From: JBBIGV01 sp037447335
Lineage (GTDB): Bacteria > Bacteroidota > Ignavibacteria > Ignavibacteriales > Ignavibacteriaceae
Reading direction: 5' to 3'
Length of the DNA stretch: 64,000 nucleotides
NCBI GenBank assembly: GCA_037447335.1
Contig: JBBIGV010000012.1
Coordinates: forward strand, 1-64,000
Under the pieces are notes generated by a model, which was given only the letters and a program-made list of their open reading frames with translations, was not told where the DNA came from and searched no databases. The position numbers and the translations under genes are program-made. The first letter of the stretch is position 1. Every line of letters begins with the position of its first letter. Below are positions 9,334-17,359 of the stretch, one piece after another.

Positions 9334-9963
9334 TTATTCTATTGTTCTTTTTTCAATAGTAACAGATTCCATCACCACATCACTGAGCGGTTTATCGCCG
9401 GGTTTGCTGGTTTGAACTTTGCCGATTGCCTGTACTACATCCATTCCGTTAATAACTTTTCCGAAAACCGAATGCTTTCCGTCAAGCCAAGGTGTCGGAA
9501 CAAGAGTAATAAAAAACTGGCTTCCGTTAGTATTCGGACCTGCATTTGCCATTGAAAGAATACCCGGAGTATCATGTTTCAATGTAGGGTGGAGTTCATC
9601 AGCGAACCTGCCGCCCCAAAAACTTTCGCCGCCCCTGCCCGTGCCTGTTGGGTCTCCGGTTTGAATCATGAAATTATCTATAACGCGGTGAAATATCACT
9701 CCATTGTAATAACCTTTCTTTGCTAAACCAACAAAGTTTTCAACTGTTTTTGGTGTCAGATCAGCAAATAATTCTAATTCGATAGTTCCCATGTTCGTAA
9801 CAATCACTGCTATGGTTTGTTCTTTTTGTTTTTCCTGCACTTCTGTCTGCTCCTGTTTATTAGTAATAGCCTGAATTTCGTTGTTCATCTTGTCGGATGA
9901 GTTTGAATCATTGCATCCGATGATGAATACCAGAAATAAAAATGAAAAAAGAAAGTTTTTCAT
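9334..9963 (-). CDS. Cyclophilin-type peptidyl-prolyl isomerase, lipoprotein
   Basis: 209 residues. A lipoprotein signal ends in a lipobox (FIIGC, Cys17), followed by a low-complexity Gln/Glu/Lys linker to about residue 50 and a complete cyclophilin domain. Active-site signatures are visible: FHRVIDNFMIQTGDPTGTGR, then GSQFFITL and WLDGKHSVFGKVI. It catalyses cis-trans isomerisation at proline during folding of exported proteins, held at a membrane by its lipid. A strong Shine-Dalgarno (TAAGGAGG) precedes the ATG, unusual in this group where SD motifs are often weak, so expression may be high. Confidence 0.93.
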   Translation of the reverse strand: MKNFLFSFLFLVFIIGCNDSNSSDKMNNEIQAITNKQEQTEVQEKQKEQTIAVIVTNMGTIELELFADLTPKTVENFVGLAKKGYYNGVIFHRVIDNFMIQTGDPTGTGRGGESFWGGRFADELHPTLKHDTPGILSMANAGPNTNGSQFFITLVPTPWLDGKHSVFGKVINGMDVVQAIGKVQTSKPGDKPLSDVVMESVTIEKRTIE

Positions 9964-10058
9964 ATATCCTCCTTATTAAGTTTATTTATGAAGTTTGTTG
10001 ATATAGTTAATTTCAGTTTGTATTAACCAGCACACTCCGGGAATAAATTCAAATAATT

Positions 10059-10874
10059 TCACGATAAAATTATTACAATCAATCCAACGGCAAGGCAGTA
10101 AAATGAAAAATAGCTGAACGTATCTTTCTTTAATACAAAGAAAATTGTTTTTATTGCTATATATCCTGAAATAAAAGCTGCTATACTGCCAACAATCAGA
10201 ACCCAGATAAATGATCCATCAATTGGTTCAGTGGTAAGTTCAAAAGTTTCAAGCAAAGTTGCGCCGAAAATAGCAGGTATTGCAAGCAGGAATGAAAAAC
10301 GTGCTGCCTGTTCCCGGCTTACTCCTAAAAACAAAACCGAGCTGATTGTCATTCCCGCCCTCGAAATACCGGGAAGAATAGCAAGAGCCTGAGCGCATCC
10401 AATTATAAAAGCCGATAACCATCCAACTTCTTTATCAGGCTGAGGTTTTGCAAATTTAGTTAAGAACAAAACGGTTCCTGTTATCAGCAGCATCACCCCT
10501 ACAAAAGTTACATTTGTAAATGCCTGCTCAATTCCGGACTTACCAACTATACCAACAAAACCGGCAGGTATTGTAGCTAATACTATCAGCACAGCGAGCC
10601 GAAAGTGGCTGTCATTCTTTAATAATAAACCAATACCGGATGGCTTAATTATGCCTTTCAGTAATGACCGGAAAACTTCTGCAATATCTTTATAAAAGAT
10701 CGCAATAATACTTAACAACGTACCGAAGTGAACGAATACTTCGAAGGTAATATTCTTACCGTGTAAAACCCCAAGAACTTCCTGCCCGAGAACAAGATGC
10801 CCTGAACTGCTGACAGGAAGAAATTCTGTTAAACCCTGAATAACTCCCAGTATGATTGCATCAATTAACGTCAA
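10059..10874 (-). CDS. uppP: Undecaprenyl-diphosphatase
   Basis: 271 residues, with the BacA/UppP signatures GVIQGLTEFLPVSSSGHLVL near the N-terminus and LPGISRAGMTISSVLFLGVS in the middle. It removes a phosphate from undecaprenyl diphosphate at the inner membrane so the carrier can be reused for peptidoglycan and other glycans; overproduction gives bacitracin resistance. The start is a TTG at 10874, supported by AGGAG 6 nt upstream and by the family N-terminus. It lies 9 nt behind the beta-barrel gene and closes the lolA/flippase/barrel/uppP operon. Confidence 0.95.
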   Translation of the reverse strand: MTLIDAIILGVIQGLTEFLPVSSSGHLVLGQEVLGVLHGKNITFEVFVHFGTLLSIIAIFYKDIAEVFRSLLKGIIKPSGIGLLLKNDSHFRLAVLIVLATIPAGFVGIVGKSGIEQAFTNVTFVGVMLLITGTVLFLTKFAKPQPDKEVGWLSAFIIGCAQALAILPGISRAGMTISSVLFLGVSREQAARFSFLLAIPAIFGATLLETFELTTEPIDGSFIWVLIVGSIAAFISGYIAIKTIFFVLKKDTFSYFSFYCLAVGLIVIILS

Positions 10875-10883
10875 TATTAGCTC

Positions 10884-11528
10884 CTAAAAATAATATGAAA
10901 CACCTAATTTAATTCCGAAAGAAAGAGAATTCATGTTAACATTTTCTTTCATCACATTATTATAAAGTTTTTTACCGCTGCCTTCTATGTCACCAATTAA
11001 ATCATAGCACATATCCGCACCAACATTAGCATAAACATTTCCACCAAGCGAGGTATTGCCTTCGGCTCTTAGAATAAAACCAAAACCTGTAGAACTGTAT
11101 TTATTGGTTATACCTGTTGCCGGGATCGATTCATCTGCATTTAACAACCTAAGCCCGGCGCCTCCTCCAAATTTAAAATTGTAACCGTTTCCCTGGATTA
11201 CATAATAATTCAAAACAGAAGGCATTATTATAGTATAAGCGAACTCGTACTTACCTGTAATATCAGTGCTTGTGAACGAATTTATCAGGTAAGCTCCCTC
11301 AATTGCAATGTGATAACTTTGCTGCATGTGATAGGCAAATTCGAGGGAAAAGACTATCGCTGAATTAAATGAAGAAAGCTGGTTGCCGGGAGCTGCAAAG
11401 CTCTGATTAATGTAATCTGAATAAGATGGTGCACTGATAAAATCTATTCCCATTCCCCCTCTTATATCAAATTGTGAATATGATATTGCCGTAAATAAAA
11501 AAAAGAGAAGTAAGGCGGTTTTTTTCAT
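10884..11528 (-). CDS. Outer-membrane beta-barrel protein, function unknown
   Basis: 214 residues. A signal peptide (MKKTALLLFFLFTAISYSQ) is followed by alternating beta strands with glycine turns and aromatic girdles, ending LSFGIKLGVSYYF, a typical terminal strand recognised by the BAM complex. The size suggests an 8-stranded OmpA/OmpW-like or porin-family barrel. The ATG overlaps the stop of the flippase-like gene, so the two are coupled. I do not recognise a specific family; a structural or adhesive role is as likely as transport. Confidence 0.7.
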   Translation of the reverse strand: MKKTALLLFFLFTAISYSQFDIRGGMGIDFISAPSYSDYINQSFAAPGNQLSSFNSAIVFSLEFAYHMQQSYHIAIEGAYLINSFTSTDITGKYEFAYTIIMPSVLNYYVIQGNGYNFKFGGGAGLRLLNADESIPATGITNKYSSTGFGFILRAEGNTSLGGNVYANVGADMCYDLIGDIEGSGKKLYNNVMKENVNMNSLSFGIKLGVSYYF

Positions 11529-12580
11529 GATTCTTCCAGGTCTGTTTCAACTATCTTCAAAATATTTCCGTGCTGTTTATCAAGTATAAAAAATATGATA
11601 AGGGCTGTGAAGATAAACAAAAAATAAGATACTATGTGAGTTAAAAATGCATACGCAACACTTATTGTTTCTCCAAATCCGAAAAGAAGTACTAACGTGG
11701 ATTTTGCAAGCGTATGGTATGAACCGGTTCCACCGGGTGTTGGTATTACAACTCCGATGGCACTGATGCTCATCAGCACCCACCCCATAGCAAATGTTAC
11801 CGGCTTCTCGTATTGCATGCCAACAGTAAAAAATCCTACGTATGAAGATATTGCATAAAGAAGGATAATCGCACAGCTTAAGATGATTGTGAGTGAATAA
11901 TTTCTGGCACCTTTAAGGCTTGAAAAACCTTCAATAAACATCCCGAATATGTGAGTTGTTTTTTTACTTAACTTTTCAGAAAAATAGCCGGTCAGTTTTG
12001 TCAGAAATTTCCCAAACCTCTCCCTGTAACGGATTGAAAATAACACGAAGAATATCAGTGCAATAATTAAAAATAAAGTTATATATAATGAATCCCTTAA
12101 CCATGGAAAACTTTCGGAAATACTTTCACTCCAGATCATCATAGAAATTATGACGGTTATACCAAGAAAAATCATATCGATAATACGCTCAAGTATAACA
12201 GAACCGAACATGGATGAGCGTGAAAGACCTTCCCATTTTCCCATTAGTACTGCACGGGTTACTTCTCCTAAACGCGGTATAACACAATTAACTCCGTAAC
12301 CAACCATTAATGAGCCGAAAATATGTTTCAGCTTCGTGTCGGGTTTTACGGTGCTGAGAATTACTTTCCATCTTACAGCACGAAGAATATGTGAAAGAAA
12401 TTGAAGCACGACAAAAATCAGCAGCCAGAATACTGATGCGCCGGAAACGATATCAAGAACCTCAATAAAATTTACATCATAAAAGGCAATGAAAAGAAAA
12501 ATTATTGCCAGCGCCGCCGGAAATAAAAAATTCAGCGCTATACGAATCTTTATAGATGTTTTCGGTTTATCGGAGATCAA
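11525..12580 (-). CDS. Flippase-like / lysylphosphatidylglycerol-synthase TM-domain membrane protein
   Basis: 351 residues with about eight membrane helices. Family signatures of the UPF0104/LPG_synthase_TM group are visible: SHILRAVRWKVIL, GYGVNCVIPRLGEVTRAVLM and VIPTPGGTGSYHTLAKSTLV. Relatives flip or modify lipids, but only the membrane domain is present here and no aminoacyltransferase domain follows. The start is a TTG at 12580 within the last codons of lolA (14-nt overlap), and the stop overlaps the barrel gene. Lipid handling in the inner membrane is a reasonable guess; the substrate is unknown. Confidence 0.85.
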   Translation of the reverse strand: MISDKPKTSIKIRIALNFLFPAALAIIFLFIAFYDVNFIEVLDIVSGASVFWLLIFVVLQFLSHILRAVRWKVILSTVKPDTKLKHIFGSLMVGYGVNCVIPRLGEVTRAVLMGKWEGLSRSSMFGSVILERIIDMIFLGITVIISMMIWSESISESFPWLRDSLYITLFLIIALIFFVLFSIRYRERFGKFLTKLTGYFSEKLSKKTTHIFGMFIEGFSSLKGARNYSLTIILSCAIILLYAISSYVGFFTVGMQYEKPVTFAMGWVLMSISAIGVVIPTPGGTGSYHTLAKSTLVLLFGFGETISVAYAFLTHIVSYFLFIFTALIIFFILDKQHGNILKIVETDLEES

Positions 12581-13169
12581 TGATAGTGCTTCCTTCCGGA
12601 GGGTTGAATGTGAATTGAGAAGCAGGTAAGTTCTGATTCAACCTGTAGTTTGAAAACTCTATCTCTATAACACCGGATACAGGTTCGTCAATCAATACTT
12701 TTGAAATAAGATTTTCTTTGTTCACGAACAATGCCGCACTATTGAAGTTCAAACCGGCAGATTTTGGCTTAAGAAGAATGCTTTTGTCTTCACCATCAGC
12801 TTTTTCTTCAACATTGCACATTGCAGGGTATTCGTTTATCAGTTTGTTAAGCGAAATGTATGACTGATCATCTTCATAAACTTCACTGATAATGACTTTG
12901 TTTTCGCGTTTGTTGTAATTCCAGTTTGATTTTCCGTCGGAGATTATAATCAAGCCGTTCATCTCAAGACGCATTTTGTCGATGTGCCTGTATTGAAATT
13001 TTCCGCTCAACTGTTTTACCCCGTTGGCAGATTGCTGAAAATCGGCAGAGATATCTTTGGCGGCATTAAATTTATTTTGAATTGATTTTAAGAGTTCCTG
13101 CCCGTATACATTTGAAATACTTGCTGCAATAACAATTAGGGCTGCGGCGTAAATAATTATTCTTTGCAT
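12567..13169 (-). CDS. lolA: Outer-membrane lipoprotein carrier protein LolA
   Basis: 200 residues with a signal peptide (to about VYGQ, residue 24) and the LolA fold: LLKSIQNKFNAAKDISADFQ, then the half-barrel strands MRLEMNGLIIISDGKSNWNY, ending FTFNPPEGSTIIDLR. LolA carries lipoproteins through the periplasm from the LolCDE complex to the outer membrane. It opens the envelope operon and overlaps the flippase-like gene. Bacteroidota relatives are divergent but share the FxFxPPxGxxIIDLR ending seen here. Confidence 0.9.
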   Translation of the reverse strand: MQRIIIYAAALIVIAASISNVYGQELLKSIQNKFNAAKDISADFQQSANGVKQLSGKFQYRHIDKMRLEMNGLIIISDGKSNWNYNKRENKVIISEVYEDDQSYISLNKLINEYPAMCNVEEKADGEDKSILLKPKSAGLNFNSAALFVNKENLISKVLIDEPVSGVIEIEFSNYRLNQNLPASQFTFNPPEGSTIIDLR

Positions 13170-13332
13170 TTTTTTTGAGATTTGTTAAATGATGCTGCCT
13201 GATACTTAATTATTTATCATTTGTTTCAAATTTAAGAAGATTTGCATTTAGATGAAATTTAGATAACGGGTGAAAATGTTTTATTACCGCACAGGATCGT
13301 TTTTATTTATTTGTTACAGCCAAACTTCCGTA

Positions 13333-13944
13333 TTAAGACAGAATTACCGGTTCATGCTCCGGGCAGTCAATCCGCAGTTCAGAAGTTTCAAGAGCAACCT
13401 TAAGTAAATTACAATAATGTACCCCGCCGGATTTTTTAACATAAAACCTGCAGGTATGACACATCCGTTGAATGGTTATTATGCCCGCCTTGTTAAGTTT
13501 GTGTATTAAGTCATACAGACCCTCAAGCATTGCTTTTTTTTGTCTGTCTGATAAATCTTTTAATGGTTTACGCATTTGATTGGCAAACAACGATATCTGT
13601 TCGGCTGCTTTTATCCCCTTCGCAGTAAGCGTCAGCACAGAGCTTCTCGAATCGTTAGGATCGGGGATTTTATTCAGGTATTTTTTTTCAACCAGCACCC
13701 TTACCGCATCGCTGATAGTGGGTTTTGTCATATTAAATTCTTTGGCAAGATAGGTAATAGTTCTCATTGAAGATTCACGAAAGTAAAGAAAGATCAAAAT
13801 TTGCAATTGAATAGGGCTAAGCGAGTATTCTTTGGCTTCCTGCCATAATAAAACACGAAATGCCTCAGATACTCTTTCCAGAGCTGCGATAATTTTGTTT
13901 TCTATAGTATGATGCTGCTTATGGGGATCAAAAACAGAACTCAT
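13333..13944 (-). CDS. MarR-family transcriptional regulator with cysteine-rich C-terminal tail
   Basis: 203 residues from the ATG at 13944 (in-frame TTG codons at 13953 and 13950 are less likely starts). The MarR winged helix is clear: SPIQLQILIFLYFRESSMRT, the recognition segment FNMTKPTISDAVRVLVEKKY, and the wing NKIPDPNDSRSSVLTLTAKG. After the dimer helices, the last 45 residues add CHTC, HYC and IDCPEH, a four-cysteine set that could bind zinc or an iron-sulfur cluster. It is the third gene behind protoglobin and the Rof-like gene. It probably represses its own operon through the palindrome at 14900-14912; the ligand is unknown. Confidence 0.88.
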   Translation of the reverse strand: MSSVFDPHKQHHTIENKIIAALERVSEAFRVLLWQEAKEYSLSPIQLQILIFLYFRESSMRTITYLAKEFNMTKPTISDAVRVLVEKKYLNKIPDPNDSRSSVLTLTAKGIKAAEQISLFANQMRKPLKDLSDRQKKAMLEGLYDLIHKLNKAGIITIQRMCHTCRFYVKKSGGVHYCNLLKVALETSELRIDCPEHEPVILS

Positions 13945-13946
13945 AT

Positions 13947-14192
13947 TCAACAACTTTCAAATGATTTTAAAGATATACCGTTTACTTTGAGAAGATTATC
14001 CAGCCTTATTAATGCACCATTATCAAGAAGCAGGAATTCGACTTTATCTTTTGAAAACAAATCAACGATGATACCTTTTGTTTGAAATGAATTACCATTT
14101 TCGATGTATTCAATTGTGCAATTAACTTTCTTTAGGGCAAAGGCTTCCAGGTAATCATAAAAGCTGCAGCTTATAGGTTTGTATTCTTTCAT
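13947..14192 (-). CDS. Rof/YaeO-like Rho-binding antiterminator
   Basis: 81 residues from the ATG at 14192; the frame is open to an ATG at 14231, and no Shine-Dalgarno decides between them. The pattern YKPISCSFYDYLEAFALKK, then VEFLLLDNGALIRLDNL, strongly resembles E. coli Rof (YaeO), which reads YxPIxCxxYDxLE and ends in a strand with an RLD motif. Rof binds the RNA-binding face of Rho and blocks termination. The length matches the roughly 84 residues of Rof. It lies between protoglobin and MarR genes in one operon. The assignment is from remembered family pattern, so the biochemical role is inferred. Confidence 0.7.
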   Translation of the reverse strand: MKEYKPISCSFYDYLEAFALKKVNCTIEYIENGNSFQTKGIIVDLFSKDKVEFLLLDNGALIRLDNLLKVNGISLKSFESC

Positions 14193-14265
14193 TGTAGTTC
14201 TCATTATTAACGGTGGATGAAAGAAATCCATCCACCGCGTAAATTTATGTAAAAGAAACCTGTTT

Positions 14266-14856
14266 CTAAAACTGATCGTCTTTCACATAAGGATAACACC
14301 ACAAAGTAACCGTTAGTACAACTGCTTTGAACCAGGCCTGGTGCATTTTATCGACTGTTTCTGCGTCGTGCCCTTTTTTTGCAAGGAAGGATTTGATGGT
14401 TGCCGTAATAGGATAGATAAAAGCTGTCATATACCTGAAATGAATTATCGGCGCAGCATCAACTTTATCTGTTTTATTTTTTTTGGAACTGTGATGCCTT
14501 AGTGCGATTTCGTGCTGGTAATTAAGCCACTCTTCATCATATTTCCGGTTGCAAAGATCCATTATCCACTGTCCGAATCTATTTCTGACTGCTGCCAGAT
14601 AATCAGCATTTGGAGAACCACTCTCAGGGGCAAAGTACTTAACCAGGTGTTGATTACTTCCCACGAAGCCATACCACAAATCAAGAACATCATTAGTTTG
14701 ATCGGAAAGAACCTCGCCTGCCAGCCGAAGATATTTTTCATCTTCTTCGGAAAAAAAAACAGTTTTTTTCAGCAATTCAAGCTCAGATGTGCTGACCGGT
14801 GATCTTGCCACATCTGCGTTGCCGTAATTGTAACCACTGATAGTTGTTGCCTGCAT
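14266..14856 (-). CDS. Protoglobin (single-domain heme gas-binding protein)
   Basis: 196 residues with close similarity to Methanosarcina protoglobin: ISGYNYGNADVARSPVS, LKKTVFFSEEDEKYLRLAG and LWYGFVGSNQHLVKYF. The distal Trp61-Tyr62 pair and a proximal histidine (His121 in HEIALRHH) are present, so heme should bind. Protoglobins bind O2, CO and NO and can act as sensors or nitrite/NO-reactive proteins. No output domain is attached. A strong Shine-Dalgarno (AAGGAGG) and a consensus promoter lie upstream. It is the first gene of a three-gene operon with Rof-like and MarR genes. Confidence 0.93.
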   Translation of the reverse strand: MQATTISGYNYGNADVARSPVSTSELELLKKTVFFSEEDEKYLRLAGEVLSDQTNDVLDLWYGFVGSNQHLVKYFAPESGSPNADYLAAVRNRFGQWIMDLCNRKYDEEWLNYQHEIALRHHSSKKNKTDKVDAAPIIHFRYMTAFIYPITATIKSFLAKKGHDAETVDKMHQAWFKAVVLTVTLWCYPYVKDDQF

Positions 14857-14890
14857 ATATCCTCCTTATTGTTAATTATTTATTTCGAAA

Positions 14891-14921
14891 CAAATATAGT
14901 TAGGATTCCTAATATAAACAA
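14891..14921 (-). promoter_or_regulatory. Bacteroidota-type promoter of the protoglobin operon
   Basis: On the minus strand TTG (14921-14919), a 20-nt spacer and TATATTTG (14898-14891) match the -33/-7 consensus TTG-N20-TAnnTTTG exactly. The -7 box lies 34 nt upstream of the protoglobin ATG. The spacer contains the palindrome listed separately. Confidence 0.75.
14900..14912. promoter_or_regulatory. Palindromic candidate operator (TTAGGA-T-TCCTAA)
   Basis: Perfect 6-bp arms around one central base, lying wholly between the -33 and -7 boxes of the protoglobin promoter. A dimeric regulator bound here would exclude RNA polymerase. The best candidate is the MarR protein encoded by the third gene of the same operon. 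Confidence 0.6.
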
Positions 14922-15086
14922 GTGAAGAATAAATTAAACTTATGAAGAGCTTTGGCACTAGCTGCCGCACAGAGACATTTAAGCTTTTTTACTATATTTA
15001 TAACGGTCTTTTAAAAATACGTGGTTGTTTTTAGAACCAATCTCAATACAAAGAATTTCCTATCAAAATAAATCGAAAGGATTTAT

Positions 15087-15518
15087 ATGGCTATCAAAAA
15101 AGCATCTGCCGAGTGGCGTGGTGATCTGAAAGGTGGAAATGGCGAACTTTCAACAGAAAGCGGGGTACTTAATAAGACAGCTTATAATTTTGTATCAAGG
15201 TTTGAAACGGGAACGGAAACTAATCCTGAAGAACTTGTTGGTGCAGCATTGGCTGCCTGTTTTTCGATGGCGCTGGCAAATAATCTTGCCAAAGAGGGAT
15301 ACAAAGTCAACTCTGTTAACACGGATGCATTAGTTCATTTTGAAAAGAAGGAACAGGGATTTACTATAACAAAAGTTGAGTTAAATAATCGCGGCAGCGT
15401 GGATGGCATCGATGATTCAGCATATCAAAAATATGCGGAACAAACTAAAACCGGGTGTCCGGTATCAAGAGCATTAACCGGTCCGATGATTCTGTTACGT
15501 GCAGAGCTTGTAAAATAA
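15087..15518 (+). CDS. osmC: OsmC-family peroxiredoxin
   Basis: 143 residues, standard OsmC length. The two redox cysteines are in AACFSMALANNLA and TKTGCPVSRALTG, and the N-terminus KASAEWRGDLKGGNGELSTE matches the family. OsmC reduces organic hydroperoxides in the cytoplasm. AAAGG precedes the ATG. The gene is divergent from the protoglobin operon across a 230-nt gap, so the two may share control by redox or gas stress. The gap also holds a weak inverted repeat (GGTT/AACC) that I do not call as an operator. Confidence 0.92.
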   Translation: MAIKKASAEWRGDLKGGNGELSTESGVLNKTAYNFVSRFETGTETNPEELVGAALAACFSMALANNLAKEGYKVNSVNTDALVHFEKKEQGFTITKVELNNRGSVDGIDDSAYQKYAEQTKTGCPVSRALTGPMILLRAELVK

Positions 15519-15648
15519 TGCAACTGGTCTCGTAAAGAATTAATTTCATAGTAAGTGTTGCAGGGCGGATGTGTTTGCAATTCACTGAGATATATCAGGT
15601 TCTGCTGCACTTATTACTGATAATGTATACTTATGAAGAGTCGACTTA

Positions 15649-15933
15649 CTATGCTCTTGTAATTAATTCTTTATACATATCCTTTTTTGCAACAAATGAT
15701 TTAACGTAAGAACAGGTTGGAATAATAGTATATTCCTGCTCTCTGGCAAATTCAAGAACTTTTTCTGCTATTTTAGCTGCAATACCCTGCCTTCTGAATT
15801 CAGCAGGTACATATGTTGACCTGATATCTATAGTATTTTTATCTCTCATCATATAGCGGATATAAGCTTCTTTGCCTTCAATTATTGTATAAAATTTTTG
15901 GTTAACGGGATCATGTATGATTTCCAAATCCAT
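15649..15933 (-). CDS. Small GNAT-family N-acetyltransferase
   Basis: 94 residues, matching the short YjdJ-like GNAT family. Visible are KFYTIIEGKEAYIRYMMRD, then IDIRSTYVPAEFRRQGIAAK with the acetyl-CoA-binding RRQGIA turn, and a terminal VIPTCSYVKSFVAKK segment. The family transfers acetyl groups from acetyl-CoA to unknown acceptors. AGGAGAT sits in front of the ATG. It is convergent with osmC and divergent from dxr, with no operon partners. Confidence 0.88.
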   Translation of the reverse strand: MDLEIIHDPVNQKFYTIIEGKEAYIRYMMRDKNTIDIRSTYVPAEFRRQGIAAKIAEKVLEFAREQEYTIIPTCSYVKSFVAKKDMYKELITRA

Positions 15934-16172
15934 TTTATCTCCTGAATAATCTGAACTTTCTGTATCGGGTTGTTAAAAGTTATAAAATGAAATAACCGAT
16001 CTAAATATAAGAAGTAAAATCTGTAATATTAATTTTTTTTATGTTCTGAGGCAGATAAAGATTAAGAATGTATGCATTGTAAACTTTTAACACGCGTACA
16101 TTATTAATAATAGTTTTTACATTGATTAAGAAACTGTTTATTCATAGCTTTAACATTCAATTATATCAAGGC

Positions 16173-17315
16173 ATGAAAAAGCTTTTAATACTGGGCTCCA
16201 CCGGCTCTATAGGCATAAACACGCTGAATGTAATCCGAAACTTCCCTGAAAGATTTTGTGTTACAGCGCTTACTGTAAATACACGTACTGACCTGATTGA
16301 GCCGCAAATTGAAGAATTCAATCCAGCTTTTGTTGTTGTTAAAGATAAAAATCTTGCTGCCGAATTAAGCAAAAGACTTAGCAGAAAGTGTGAAGTGCTT
16401 GCAGGAGAAGAAGAATTGCTTGCAGCAGCAGCAGAATCGGACTATGACATTCTTGTCGGTGCAATGGTTGGTTATGCCGGTTTAGCCCCAACCATTGAAG
16501 CCGTTAAAAGAGGCAAAAGAATTGCCCTGGCTAACAAGGAAACGCTTGTTGTTGCAGGTCAACTGGTTACTGAATTGGCAAGAGACTCGGGAGCAGAAAT
16601 TATTCCTGTTGATTCCGAACATAGCGCTATCTATCAATGTCTTGCCGGTGAGAATTTATATGACATTGAAAAACTAATATTGACAGCATCCGGCGGACCG
16701 TTTCTAAACAGAAGTAAGGAAGAATTTAAAACAGTTACTATTGATGAAGCCCTGAAACACCCAAACTGGAAAATGGGAAGCAAAATAACAATTGATTCTG
16801 CAACAATGATGAACAAAGGTCTTGAAGTTATCGAAGCCCGCTGGCTGTTCGGGCTGCCTGTAGAAAAGATTGAAGTTGTTGTACATCCTCAATCCATAAT
16901 TCATTCTATGGTTCAGTTTATCGATGGCTCCATTAAGGCACAGCTTGGTTTGCCCGATATGAAATTACCAATTCAATACGCTTTATCATATCCTGAAAGA
17001 TTATCAAATGATTTTGAAAGAACCAACATGCCGTTAATAGGTACATTAACTTTTTTTGAACCCGACCTGAATAAATTTGAGTGTCTTAAACTTGCTTACG
17101 ATTCTTTAAGCTGCGGCGGTACAGCGCCCTGTATTCTTAATGCAGCAAACGAAGTTGCCGTTGATAAATTTCTTAAAGGGGGTATAGGCTTTGCCGATAT
17201 TCCGGGAATTATCGGTAAATCGCTTGATGCGATCACTAATCATTCATCGCCAAATCTTTCAGTTATTATGGATACAGACAAAAAAACACGGGAGTTTGCT
17301 GAAACACTCTCTTAA
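16173..17315 (+). CDS. dxr: 1-deoxy-D-xylulose-5-phosphate reductoisomerase
   Basis: 380 residues. The NADPH-binding LGSTGSIGINTLNVI is at the N-terminus. The metal and substrate motifs follow: ALANKETLVVAG, PVDSEHSAIYQCL, LTASGGPFLNRS and MMNKGLEVIEA. It makes 2-C-methyl-D-erythritol 4-phosphate, the committed step of the non-mevalonate isoprenoid pathway that also supplies undecaprenyl carriers. The frame extends to a TTG at 16122, but the ATG at 16173, with AAGG before it, gives the family N-terminus. It is followed 44 nt later by rseP, the common dxr-rseP arrangement. Confidence 0.96.
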   Translation: MKKLLILGSTGSIGINTLNVIRNFPERFCVTALTVNTRTDLIEPQIEEFNPAFVVVKDKNLAAELSKRLSRKCEVLAGEEELLAAAAESDYDILVGAMVGYAGLAPTIEAVKRGKRIALANKETLVVAGQLVTELARDSGAEIIPVDSEHSAIYQCLAGENLYDIEKLILTASGGPFLNRSKEEFKTVTIDEALKHPNWKMGSKITIDSATMMNKGLEVIEARWLFGLPVEKIEVVVHPQSIIHSMVQFIDGSIKAQLGLPDMKLPIQYALSYPERLSNDFERTNMPLIGTLTFFEPDLNKFECLKLAYDSLSCGGTAPCILNAANEVAVDKFLKGGIGFADIPGIIGKSLDAITNHSSPNLSVIMDTDKKTREFAETLS

Positions 17316-17359
17316 GTTTATATTTCACTATATGTTTTGAATAAGGAGAATCTTCTTTA

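Noticed and set aside
15010..15050. Weak inverted repeat TGGTT ... AACCA upstream of osmC
   Set aside because: Five-base arms in AT-rich DNA are expected by chance; there is no second copy.
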